From positions 1,984,001-2,048,000 of the forward strand of contig NC_065422.1 in assembly GCF_024362695.1 (NCBI RefSeq): DNA of 64,000 bases, written 5' to 3'. The position numbers and the translations under genes are program-made. Source of the stretch: Pectinophora gossypiella. Lineage: Eukaryota > Arthropoda > Insecta > Lepidoptera > Gelechiidae. Within the stretch, counting starts at the first letter, position 1, and each line of letters begins with the position of its first letter. The notes under the pieces were generated by a model that saw only the letters and a program-made list of their open reading frames with translations, made no database searches and had not been told where the DNA came from. Below are positions 27,401-37,600 of this stretch, in pieces.

Positions 27401-28150
27401 ACCAAACTTTCTGTTAGACCAATGTGATAGGTGGTGAGCCATAGGCTTATGTAACATGCAAAATTTTTCCCCGGTTCCCAGGTGGCATAGCCGAGCTGCA
27501 TTGTGTGACGGATGCGGCAGAGACTTGGTTAGGGGAGCTTAAGCTGGATATATGATGCACGCAGGATATATTATTTTTCTCTGCCACACACGATAATAAT
27601 AATAATAATCTAAATTTTGACGTACAGACGATTGTACTGATATGCCCAACTGTGGGCACAGGCCTCCCGACCAACTGGAGGGGATATGAAGCATACTCCA
27701 CCACGCTGCTTCACTGTGGGTTGTGAATGTGATTTCAGAGCTAGCAGAATCTCTGATATCTGTCTACCTGGATGAGGTATCGTCATGGCTGCGCGCGCAG
27801 GTGTTCGTGTTTTTCGAAAAAATGGCGGACCAGCCCTCCGCTGGAGAGAGGGAGGTGCTTAGGGAATTCCAGCTGGAAGAGACTTGCGCCGCCATTGTGG
27901 AGAGATTACCTGGTGAGTATCCATTTCTTCTTAAAATTTCTTCTTAGAATTTGTTGTTATTTTAATATTTCTTCCTCCAGTGTTGCAAGTGTTCGGCGAG
28001 GAGACGGTGTCAGACGCAGTCAGGCTGTCTGTCTCGAGCTTCAGCCACAAGGGAGTGAACAGGGACGTGGTGTACCGCGTTCTCGACATCCTTGCACTGC
28101 ACTTCAAGAAGTCTGCTGGGCTGAGGAACCCTTCCTTTGATGCCAATTAG
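13565..28150 (+). CDS. PXA-domain sorting nexin-like membrane protein (15 exons)
   Basis: Exons: 13565-14017, 16703-17438, 18524-18682, 19996-20177, 22637-22732, 22925-23168, 23501-23568, 23920-24077, 24663-24760, 25218-25290, 25800-25929, 26612-26738, 26870-26983, 27739-27912 and 27981-28150 (stop TAG). All are phase-matched and give 993 residues. Two hydrophobic segments (about residues 10-28 and 36-62) precede a PXA domain (about 95-270) containing VLERRLVSSWY, VLITHLKEY and LLRVILKELVPWELW. After that come a long charged linker, four 11-residue GPERSPPPKDK-type repeats (about 550-610), and a C-terminal helical region (about 845-975) like nexin-C. Relatives SNX13, 14, 19 and 25 tether the ER to lipid droplets or endosomes. 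The length matches SNX19 (about 992), which also lacks RGS, but I see no PX domain: no RRYxEF-like block in any exon. An exon could have been missed, as several introns are phase 0. The exon 4 donor could instead be at 20138. The gene is divergent from UFM1 and convergent with the ABCA gene. Confidence 0.85.
14421..16670. repeat. Palindromic array of a 455-bp unit in PXA intron 1
   Basis: The same unit occurs forward at 14421-14872, reverse at about 14882-15330, forward at about 15342-15792, and forward at about 15804-16670, where it is split by a retroposon. Units begin TTCTACTCCTCTACTTTAAT and end with a hairpin of about 125 bp bounded by TATGCAAC and GTTGCATA. Junctions carry AATACTATT-like sequence. 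The first pair forms a near-perfect palindrome of about 900 bp. Confidence 0.85.
15943..16346 (+). mobile_element. Poly(A) retroposon copy 2
   Basis: A 404-bp element nearly identical to the one at 12770-13190. It ends in an A-run and is flanked by a 12-bp duplication, TGTACTATAATG (15931-15942 and 16347-16358). It is inserted in the fourth unit of the palindromic array, so it is younger than that unit. Confidence 0.85.
17905..18490 (+). repeat. Dispersed repeat split by a hAT-like MITE
   Basis: Matches 1640-1905 on both sides of the insertion at 18088-18378. Confidence 0.55.
18088..18378. mobile_element. hAT-like MITE
   Basis: A 291-bp element with ends CAGTAGCGGCG and CCGGCACTG (imperfect inverted termini starting CAGT). 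It is flanked by CATAAAAT (18080-18087) and CATAAAAC (18379-18386), an 8-bp duplication with one change. No coding capacity. Lies in PXA intron 2. Confidence 0.75.
18799..18885. repeat. CA dinucleotide microsatellite
   Basis: About 85 bp of (CA)n with CG interruptions in a PXA intron. Similar TG/CG-rich tracts lie at 21417-21525 and 60437-60575. Confidence 0.9.
18960..19140 (+). mobile_element. LINE 3' end (RTE-like)
   Basis: Contains the hairpin ATCGCTTTAAGCGATAAGGC and a TATTGTATTG repeat tail, features of RTE-type 3' ends in moths. A related piece is at about 4795-4910. Confidence 0.45.
19409..19735 (+). mobile_element. SINE-C, tRNA-derived
   Basis: Head GCGGTAGCCTAGTTGG (A box) and AGGTTCAAATC (B box), then a conserved body with CATGTTTGGATCA and CGGATCCTGTGAAAAACGG. 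A nearly full copy is on the minus strand at 34205-34472; partial copies are at about 28233-28350 (minus) and 45718-45880 (plus). Confidence 0.7.
20315..20660. repeat. Inverted-repeat MITE family E
   Basis: Termini contain AGTTATACCTGTCATTTTCT and TCCGCCGAAAAGGAAAGGGA, inverted at the other end. Copies: 30035-30300, 43262-43650, 54665-54780 (partial) and 60843-61090 (interrupted by another insertion). Confidence 0.7.
21417..21525. repeat. TG/CG-rich simple repeat
   Basis: Alternating GTGTGT and GCGTGCGT tract in a PXA intron; potential Z-DNA-forming sequence. Confidence 0.85.
22138..22350 (+). mobile_element. Decayed LINE 3' end
   Basis: Same family as 1-225; reads VGHLIRHDEFIKKIIE, then loses frame and gains a stop. 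It ends in a short GAT run. Confidence 0.65.
24495..24655. repeat. Mariner-like MITE family F
   Basis: Ends TACGGTCACGAGCA and TGCTCATGACTGTA are imperfect inverted termini starting at TA. The opposite-orientation copy is at 30325-30500 and a terminus is at about 44203-44225. Confidence 0.55.
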
Positions 28151-28638
28151 CACTTTCATGGAGAGTACGTCTAAAGCCGTAGACCCTATCTCAGGTCATC
28201 AGCGTAGCGTTATCCTGTTTACACAGAGTCAGGCTGCAGGTTTGACAGGTCCGGTTTTTTACAGAAGCGACCAGATCTGTCCTTCTAACTCGCGAAGGGT
28301 CAACCAGCCCAATACAGGTTAGGTCACACCTCCGAAACGCATCCGGTCCCAATTACGGATTAAATATATCTTAGCCAAAAAACCTATTAACTAACTTTCT
28401 GTTTCCTTGTCACTTACAAAGGGAAACACACATTGAACATTATTTTTGGCAAATAGGCGTAGAGCTCACTCAGATAATCAATGAACAAATAATCATTTCG
28501 ATCAACGAAATGCTGTGGCTACACTTACGCCATCTATTGTCGTTGAAACGTATATAGCGAGGGCCGATTTCTCAATATTCAGATGGCGCGCCATGGCGTC
28601 CCATTGTTTGTAGAATGAAGTGATTTGTATTTTCATCT

Positions 28639-28644
28639 AATAAA
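28639..28644 (+). terminator. Candidate poly(A) signal of the PXA gene
   Basis: First plus-strand AATAAA after the stop at 28150. Others follow at 29061-29066 and 29142-29147, so the 3' UTR length cannot be fixed from sequence alone. Confidence 0.3.
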
Positions 28645-31105
28645 TTTCAATGGATGAAAGAAAAAATATGAAATGCTAATGGAAGCTAGTCTAATGATCA
28701 AAATATATCAATTTCTGTCTTATTTTTGAATTTAATTAAGAATGAGTACGAAATAACACTTAACAGCTTTTATTGATGACTTTTTAAGTACGACAGTATT
28801 TCCACAAATTCCATAGAAAATTTTGATTTTGTCGTTTCGTAAAGAGTATCTCAAATATATATAAATTATATAAAAATAGGAATTTTTATATTTAAATATT
28901 GTTAAAAAATCTGCTCTCTAGCATTAAACCAAAGATGTTGAGTTAAAAAAAAAGGTACTTATTATAAATGAAATTTATGGCTTTAAAAATGTATTTTCGT
29001 TTTAATTAAGTAGTATATTATTTATTTCAGAGATTTATGTACATTCCTTATATTGTATTCAATAAAAGATGGTATTGTCAGTAATTTGCGCATTTTTATA
29101 AAATCCTTCTTGATTTTTTAAATGAATTTCTTTAGTAGAGGAATAAAAACCATGTTTCCATAAACCTTCAAAAATATTTTATTTATAAGTAAATCTATAA
29201 CACTTTAAATATCACAGACCTCGCACTAAATTCTTACATAAGAGATTCCAGAGATTCGAGATTCTTTTTACAAGAGTCAATTGTTTACTTAAACTAAGTC
29301 TCACTCAACGTTACATTGGTCTACGGCAAACGATTCTCCATTAACTGCTACTTGTACCCGGGTTTAAACTCGATGCTTGGTACAAACCCGACAAACACTT
29401 AGAACCCACCTGCTATAATAAATACCCAGTTCGTACTTTAGGTGAAAGCTAAAACACAAAATTATCCCAAAATCCTTTGTCTTTTCTTTGCCTTTTTGCA
29501 AATATCCGGTTGCAAGTTGTTTCAATAACTTTTTTTTTTCAATTACCAATTCATTACGAAGTTTTGTTTTGTTCAATTACACGTTGCATTAAATTCATAT
29601 TGCACTGTAAATAATAAAATTTACCTAAACAAATAACCCAATTATGGTTTCAATTGCTTTTTACTTACATCAAAGAAAATCATCAATACCTACTTAAAGT
29701 AAGCTAGACCTCTTTTTACCCAACTGTTGAAACAAAGGTGGGTAATGTGATTATTTTATAGCATTATAACTAGAATGTTTTATTAAACCAACGCTACTAG
29801 CTTGCACCTGAGAAATGCGCTACTAGCGCCGATTCAAGCAACCACCATCTTAATTTCAGCCCTAAAACTAGCTCTATCTCTTTCTTGCACTTATTGTAAG
29901 TGAAGGACGGCATTTCAAGGACTGTCTAACTTTATAACCACCCGAAACACCCGTATTCTAAGATGTTAACTCGAAGCTTTCACGACTCCGTCCTTAGTTG
30001 AGGCGACCTTAATCAGGGTTGCCAGATTTTTTTTGCAAAGTCGGGATTTTGGACTTTCATTTTCATATCCACCGAAAACGAAAGGGACGGGTGATTGGCA
30101 GCTGTTAATTTTTAAACAAATGTGTGAAGGAATGAATAACCCGGGCGGATCAAATAGGTATTTCACTGGTATGCAACCCATTTATCAACTAAATTCTGTT
30201 ATTTTAAATTTCTGCCTAAAATTGTGTGTGTTCCATAAATTTTATACCTGTCGATTACCCGTCCCTTTCCTTTTCGGCGGACAAAAATGACAGGTATAAC
30301 ATAAAACAACTTAGATGGTGTGTACAGTCATGACTGTCATGAGTCATGAGCAATATAATGTACCCACTTTATGGCTCTGTCGCACTAACATATTTGACAG
30401 TTAGTGAGACTTACAGTTCAATTTATCAAAAAAGTTAATGTGACATGGTACCAAAGTGTATACATATTGCTCATACATATGCTCGTGACCGTACTGGAAT
30501 CAGTACCACCATGAAGTTACCACTAAAAAGACCTTTCACATTTTGGACTACAAGTAATTTCTGTACAATCACATTTTTAATGTAATCAACAATACCTAGT
30601 TATCACTCGTCAAGGGGGTACATTCTAGCAAGGTGTCTACTCAAATCGCACGGGATATACTTTCATGCGAGATTGTAGATTATATATAAAAAAAATACGT
30701 TACTTATATCTAAAAATATATGTCAAAACATGGCATAATTTTCTAAGTCTCGAATTGTCATTTTAAAGGCACTCACGTTTCGGAATCGACTTATTTATCT
30801 AAAATATTACTCTTACTAAGTTATACATAATTACTTTTTTATTGGACGGGTGTTATGACGATCAGTGTTGCCAACACAGAAAAACTTTGTAATTATTGCA
30901 CATATTTTTTTTATATGGCGGTTTCATTACTATCTACCAAAATCTAATATCAAGCTACTAAGCTTCCTTACAATGGTGGACTTTCCAGATTTCGATCACC
31001 AAAACAACACAGATGGCGTTGTACAGATTTAATGTGATAATTACATATTTTCTCATTACTGGGGTACATAATTATTCAAAAATACAATGTAATGGTAGAA
31101 ACATA

Positions 31106-31247
31106 GGCCCGCTACAAGGTGGACCGACGATCTGGTGAAGGTCGCGGGAAGCCGCTGGATGCGGGCAGCGCAGGACCGATCGTCGTGGAGATCCTTGGGG
31201 GAGGCCTATGCCCAGCAGTGGGCGTCATACAGCTGATGATGATGATG
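31106..31247 (+). mobile_element. 5'-truncated LINE tail nested in a repeat
   Basis: Encodes TRWTDDLVKVAGSRWMRAAQ, then SLGEAYAQQWASY and a stop: the C-terminus of a LINE reverse transcriptase. It ends CAGCAGTGGG plus a GAT tail. It is flanked by a perfect 14-bp duplication, ATGGTAGAAACATA (31092-31105, 31248-31261), inside a family D repeat. Confidence 0.85.
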
Positions 31248-31496
31248 ATGGTAGAAACATAATATAAAAATAATTGTTGTTTGACATTTTAATCACATTA
31301 TGTATAGAATTATGTTGCTATATTCCTTCTCTTTATATTGATCAGAATAATAAAGTGTGGAAGATGTGTTGTGCCTGCGTGTAATAACAAGCGTCATCAT
31401 TTATACCCACAAACAAAGATAAAAGATGCATATTATGTCTGTTATCCATGAAATTAGAAGATTAAACGAAGGTACCTCTGTACAGCTCCATCTATA

Positions 31497-31502
31497 TTTA
31501 TT
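31497..31502 (-). terminator. Candidate poly(A) signal of the ABCA gene
   Basis: AATAAA on the minus strand about 130 bp past the ABCA stop, close to the edge of a repeat copy. Other minus-strand AATAAA sequences lie further away (for example near 29176), so the 3' UTR could be longer. Confidence 0.35.
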
Positions 31503-31631
31503 TTAGAGAACGTAGCCTGGAAACTCCTCTTTCAAGTTGACACGACCTTATCTACCTCGATAGTTCTGAAACAGTAGTAATTCATAGTACTTCTTATTTG
31601 AAGGATTAGTACCCGTTATACATCATCTCTG

Positions 31632-34600
31632 TTAAAGGGAGGTAATACTGTTCAGGTCGTCGTGGTTCTGCTGTACGTCCGCGATGGTTATTGACGGGAG
31701 AGGTTCCAGATCTGTAGGTTCCAGTTCTTCTCCTTTCTCTGTGAAGCTCAGGAACATCTGTAAAGAGAAGAATCAGTCAAGGTTTGAGCTGCGTTCACTA
31801 CAAGGCAACTTTGGGTATATTATACGTATTGTAACGAGGCTGTATAACGGTTAGGTATTACAAAAAAGGAATGGCGATTAAATGCATCCCCCCCCCCAAT
31901 GATTTTCCACTGATTCTCTCTCGCTCTTGCGCCGTGAATGGAATTCTATTTGGATTTTGTTCGCAATTTTCTTTATTTATTCTCCTCCTCGAGAACCCTA
32001 AACCCTCAACTGTTTAGAAATAAAACACCATTTTGAAGTGTGTTGAAGCATATACCTATATGCTTGTTTGTGTAAATAAACAAAAAAAAAATTGTAATAA
32101 ATTAGGGAATGAGCGCGACGCCAACATGCTACGGTTGTAGTTTGGCGCTAGTATTAAAGTGTATATGTATGTAATTTTGTTTGTAAATAAAAAAATAAGT
32201 GTAGTGTGTGAAGTGAAATTTAAAAAGAAAGAAACATTTATTACTTCCAAACACCACAGACACAGAGAGACAGGTACATTACATTCAACACAGGACAGAA
32301 ACCACACGGAAATCAATACACAGAAAAAAAAAAACAATTTAGACAGTAGCCTGCATTAGTATACCTGGTCTAATGAGCTCTGGTTGACGGTGAAGTCTTC
32401 GATGTCGCACAGCGCCTGTAGTTGCGCCATCATACGAAACACATCGCTCAGCCGCGTCGTCACTTCCTTCTCGTTCACTAGAAACGTAATATCATAACGT
32501 CTCGTTGTATTCAAATTTTCAATATGGAAATTATTAGGTGTACAAAAATGTTAGCTATTTTCTTGTACGTGTACTATAAAGCACCTTGCAGGTGTACTAA
32601 AAGGGACCGTAGCATATTATTACTTTATTTCACCGTAGAGTCACTAGATGTCGCTAGTGGTATAAGCTTACATATGGAAAGTAGTGCCATCTAGTGACGG
32701 TATGTGGTATCGTTATGAATACTTTTACACTTAGCACAAATGCTCGCCACCGGCGCCCTATTTGCGCGCGTTTTATCGGCAAGTTTTCTTGTATAGCTAG
32801 ACTTTTACAACGGGCAGAAATAATTTATAGAAAAAATAGAAACAATTTTAATAGGACATTAAAAGAACATAAATACACAAGCTCACGCACTGCCATATCC
32901 CAATGGCGTAATCTGAGGTACTTCCATCGTAAGATGAACTAAGTACCCACACCTCACCGAGGGTGGATTGCCCTAATCGATGAGCGCGTACAAATCCTTG
33001 AAAGAAGGGCCTTACGACCGTGTGCGGTAGGTATAGTAAAGAACAGCATTTACTACAACGAGTAGTTGCAACTTACCCGTCGCGTGCAGAGGTATGAGGA
33101 AGTGCAGCGCGGCGTGGTGCAGCACGGCCAGCGCGGCGTGCGGCGCGTGCGCACGCACCGCGCGCCACACGCCGCGCGCGGCGCCGCGGCTGCGGCACGA
33201 CACCACGTAGCCGCCGCCGAACCTGCTCGTAGTCATTATTCTTTACTAGGTGACCCTATCACTCTTTCCCATATTTTCTCATCGTTTAAACCTTTCATGG
33301 ACTTCCACAAAAAAATCCCAAAATAGCCAAATTCTCGAGTTGTAGCGAGACTTCGATTTATTGATGTCAATGCTTAAAAATTAAGGCTAAAAATAGCCAT
33401 ACATTTGTATTGCGTTTTATACGGCTTCAAGCGACAGATAGACGGACAGGTAAGGGTCCAGTTTTTTTTCTTTTGAGGTCGGACCCCTCAAAATGAAATC
33501 TAATATATTTCATTCGGACGGAATTTGAACCCGCTGCCAAGGCAAAACAGAACTAGCGAGGTAAGCGTCACACCACAGACGTGCACCGCGTCCTTATCCT
33601 GTCCATGGACAAGTCAATGTTGACTCACAAGAGGTGTCAGGGTTATTATTGAGCCACCAAAGGTCCCTGAAATGGCTTGACGACATACTTACATCAGTAA
33701 GTAGGAACCGGGACCAACGGCTTAACGTGTTTACCGAGGCATGAATCATCTTACAATTGCAATGTCCTAACCAAATTAGGGATCATAAAGTGTTTTTGTG
33801 ATATGTTTCCACCGGGATTCGAACCCAGGACCAACGTGAGTCCAACGCTTAACCACTGGACCACAGAGGCCGTTGAAACTCCGAGTGTTCATACACCATA
33901 CGTACCGCTTCAAGCATTGCTCCAAGCCCGCGAGAGCGCACAGCTCTCCGCGACGCATAAGCGCCACTCGTGCGCACAGGCGGCGCGCGTCATCGAGCGC
34001 GTGCGTCGACAGCAGCACTCCGCGCCCGCTGGCGCAGGACACCTGCACACCGCGGGACACGCACACACGAGACCCAGGGTCCATGCCGCTGGAACAAACA
34101 TTATTTTTATTGCGCACTAATATTTTGGACTCGCCAGATGTTACCTGCCCGATCACAACGCCACCTCATCATCATCTCCGTTTTATTATTTCGTACGGGG
34201 TCCGCTTACAAACCGGATGATTTGATAGGTCCAGTTTTTTACAGCAAAATGACCTTTCAACTCCGACCAGCGAAGGGAAAGCTAGCCCAATATAAGTTAG
34301 GTCACTTCCGAAACGCAATTCTCGGAAATGTGGGTTTCCTCACCTTCACTGCGGTGGACGTGAGAATAATTACTGATCCAAACATGAATTCGAAATTCAT
34401 TGGAAACACTGGTTTGCGAACTCACAGTGAGAATCGAGTGTTCTTCTAACTAGGCTACCACAGCTCCTGGGGATGAGGATCAGGATGATGACTTCTGAGA
34501 ATGATGGAACTCCGACTCACGTTTGAGCTCGTGAGATTTTCAATAGATATAGATTTTTTAAATAGTAGATTTTTTAAGCCTCTTACACACGAGTAGTATT

Positions 34601-37600
34601 TAACTGTGGACATAGCCATGGTATAAGAAAACCAGGTGTGTTCAAAAATTACAGCTAGCATTTCAAGGTTATCCCAGCTGACGTCATCCAACCTACGTTG
34701 CCTTTTCGTAAAAAATAAATTACCCACGTCCAAGTTTTTTAATTTACTTTGCAAGGAAATTTTGAACTTTATAATTACCATAAACAGCCTATATACGTCC
34801 CACTTCTGGGCACAGGCCTCCCCTCAATCAACCGGAGGGGGTATGGAGCATACTCCACCACGCTGCTCCACTGCGGGTTGGTGGAGCTTTATAATTAATA
34901 ACTTTATAATTAATAGTAATTAAATACATTAGTCGGTAATTTACTTAATTTTCAATAATAAAATTTACGTCTTTGGAATACCAATTTAATGGTAACACTT
35001 AGGTACGTCGTCAACGGCTGAGCATACCTGGTCTTCTTATGCCATGGACAGAGCTAACTGCTATCGACATTGGTCGACAGCAGCTATGGACGCGTCGGTC
35101 ACTCTCAATCATAATTTCAAGTTCCCTTAGGATGGAAAGACTGTCAATTTTACCCGTCTGAAAACAGAAGACATGAAAGGGTACTCAATAGTCTTACCTG
35201 GTGGGTTCATCTAGTAGTACGAGTGGCGTGCGGCCCATGAACGCGATGGCGGTGCACAGCTTGCGCTTGTTGCCGCCACTCAGCGTCACGTTGCGCACAT
35301 CGGCGTATTTTGTCAGGTCGAACATCTCCAATGCTCGTTTTATCACCTGCAAGCAAATATTATTCAGAATTTTGGTTTGAAGGAAATGAATTCTGTTATT
35401 CGCCCTCGTGCAGCAAGGCGTTTCTACATTGTAGCGTCTCATACACTACGACTTGTGCGAATCCAGCAAAATTGTACAGCATTAAAAAGCTAAGAAGCTG
35501 CAGGATGCTGCAAACTAGACAAAACAGAAAGTAACTTCTTACCTCCTCTTGGTCTTCAATACCGCGCAGTCTGCAGTAGAATTTGAGGGTCTCCTTAACT
35601 GTGAGGAGCGGGTCTATTGCGTCACTTTGTGGACAATAACCTGTATACAACAAGAAGTTTAATTTAGTCAGAATTCTTTTCTGAAGAATCATACCTAGAA
35701 TAAAGAGATCCGTCACATGGTCGTAAAAGGTTCTTGTCGCAAATATAGAGCAACATGGATCTCCGCGGGCCGGAGGTCGCAAATGTTCCATTCAAAGACG
35801 AAAATTTTGCGAAATGTACAGTTTGCGAACTTTCTCAAACGGTAAATTTAACGACGAAGAAGTAACTTACTGATGAGTCCCTGGCAGAGCTGCCGCGAGG
35901 TCATCCGCTTCTCGTTGAGGTATATCTGCCCAGCGCTAGGCCGCACCTCGCCGGTCAACATGGAGAATGTCGTTGACTTGCCCGCGCCGTTCTGACCCAG
36001 TAGTGCTGTGCACTGGAAAAGGAAAACGGTGTAAGTGATACTTACTTTTAAGTACCTATCATTGAAGCTGTCGGTCCAAGCACCTATGCTTACGAGTGAC
36101 TTAAGTAAGCACCTAGTTTTGTTATATAAGAATCAAGCTGACACCAGAGTTGGTGAGGTCGTTCGTCGTTCAACAACTACATAACTCACGCGACAAAAGA
36201 ACAAGCATAAACGTAAATTGCTATATAGCCATGTCAGGGGCCTTTGGCGGCTCAATAATAACCCTGACCCCAGAGTTGATGAGGTTGGTAATCCACCTCA
36301 AAACCCACACGATAGAAGAAGAACGTACATCAACTTTTCAAAAAGTCACATTGCGAAATTTTTTTACTCTTTATGTGATGATATTTTTTGGGGAAATGGA
36401 GCATATCGTAAGTCCTACGTGGACTACTGGTTGGTTGGGCTCACGATCCAGATTCTGGTGGGGACATAATCATAAAAATCGATTTGTGTTGTCCCTAATT
36501 TGGTTAGGACATTGCAGGCTCTACCCGGCCTTAGGATCTCAATACGAAGATGTCTTTTGGAGACTAGTGGTTCTATTTTACTACGCTAGGAATTATCAGG
36601 GGTGTCTGATTAAAGATGTCAATGTTACCTGTCCGGGCGGTATGCCGAGGGTGAGTGCCCTGACGGCCACTCTTCGCCCCCCTCGTGCTGGGTAGCTCTT
36701 GCTCAGCTCCACACACTGAGCGACGTCGCACGCTGTTGACACGTACCGCTTTATCGAGTTGTTCTTGACTTCCGTGTCTACGAAACCTGGAGGTATGCGG
36801 ACATTTTTAAAATAGGCTAGTTTTCTAAATTTTATACACTAATTCGAATGTAAAACTTTATGACAGAAGATTAGTCTGAATTCTTCTTCTTTTTCTTCTT
36901 TCTTATTCTTGAATAGAAGCAGAGTCTGAATTCGAATGTTATGCGAAATAAATGCGTGTGACATTCTGGACGTATGCGAAGCAAATTTGTGCCAAACAAG
37001 TTCTTCTATGTCATCTTCTTTTTCTTCTTTCTTACTTTTGAATAGAAGCAGAAGTCTGAATTCGAATGTTATGCGAAATAAATGCGTGTGACATTCTGGA
37101 CGTATGCGAAACAACATTACGCCAAACAAGTACAGTATTACACTTACGTAAATTCACACCCGTAAACTCTAATGGAGTGGGCAGAGCCACAAGTAAGTAA
37201 AGACAACTTGCTACCACTTTTCATACTAAGTACTAAGATGGATATGATGAACTCAGTGACAAGGATCAGCCTATCGCCCATAAAATTGTCCATCATGCTA
37301 GAAAGGACATAAAAGTGTATTCCAAAAAAGGGTGATCATTTTTTTTCTACTCCCAATTGCACAAGGAAGTGACAATGACCGCGGTAGTTGCGGCTTCCGA
37401 ATGCGGCCAATCAGCTCGCGGCAATAACTCGTGACTTTTTTATGATCTCACCAGCATTAATATTCCCAATAGTGGGCAGTCGGACCGGTCTCTCTGCCTC
37501 GTACAGCGCGACGTGCACCCGCTTCCTCTCCGCTGCCACTTCTAAATCCTCCATCTCTCCTGACCTCTCTTCAATGGACTCTGAATGGAATCTGTAAACA

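Larger units (their letters stand above)
28151..31631. other. Tail-to-tail spacer between PXA and ABCA genes
   Basis: No gene seen. It holds the two 3' UTRs, a SINE-C piece (28233-28350), the repeat at 28650-28860, MITE E (30035-30300), MITE F (30325-30500) and family D (31000-31490) with a nested LINE tail. About 29100-30000 shows nothing I can name. Confidence 0.5.
31632..36786 (-). other. ABCA segment: NBD2 and C-terminal tail (exons 28-35)
   Basis: Exons: 36629-36786, 35871-36012, 35543-35640, 35198-35346, 33906-34088, 33077-33222, 32365-32477, 31632-31757. Visible: Walker A GQNGAGKST, Q-loop region SYCPQSDAIDPLLT, signature LSGGNKRKL, Walker B LVLLDEPTSGMD, H-loop LLSTHALDDARRL. The tail ends with NSITSL, which fits a class I PDZ-binding C-terminus. 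The exon at 33077-33222 is strikingly rich in G+C and codes many Ala, Arg and His residues, unlike its AT-rich surroundings. Confidence 0.9.

Noticed and set aside
33803..34449. Several overlapping plus-strand ORFs of 105-159 codons
   Set aside because: They run antisense through the NBD2 H-loop exon and SINEs. The GC-rich exon keeps all frames open by chance.
36150..36695. 181-codon plus-strand ORF
   Set aside because: It is made of SINE-A pieces and the antisense of an ABCA exon, with no conserved domain.
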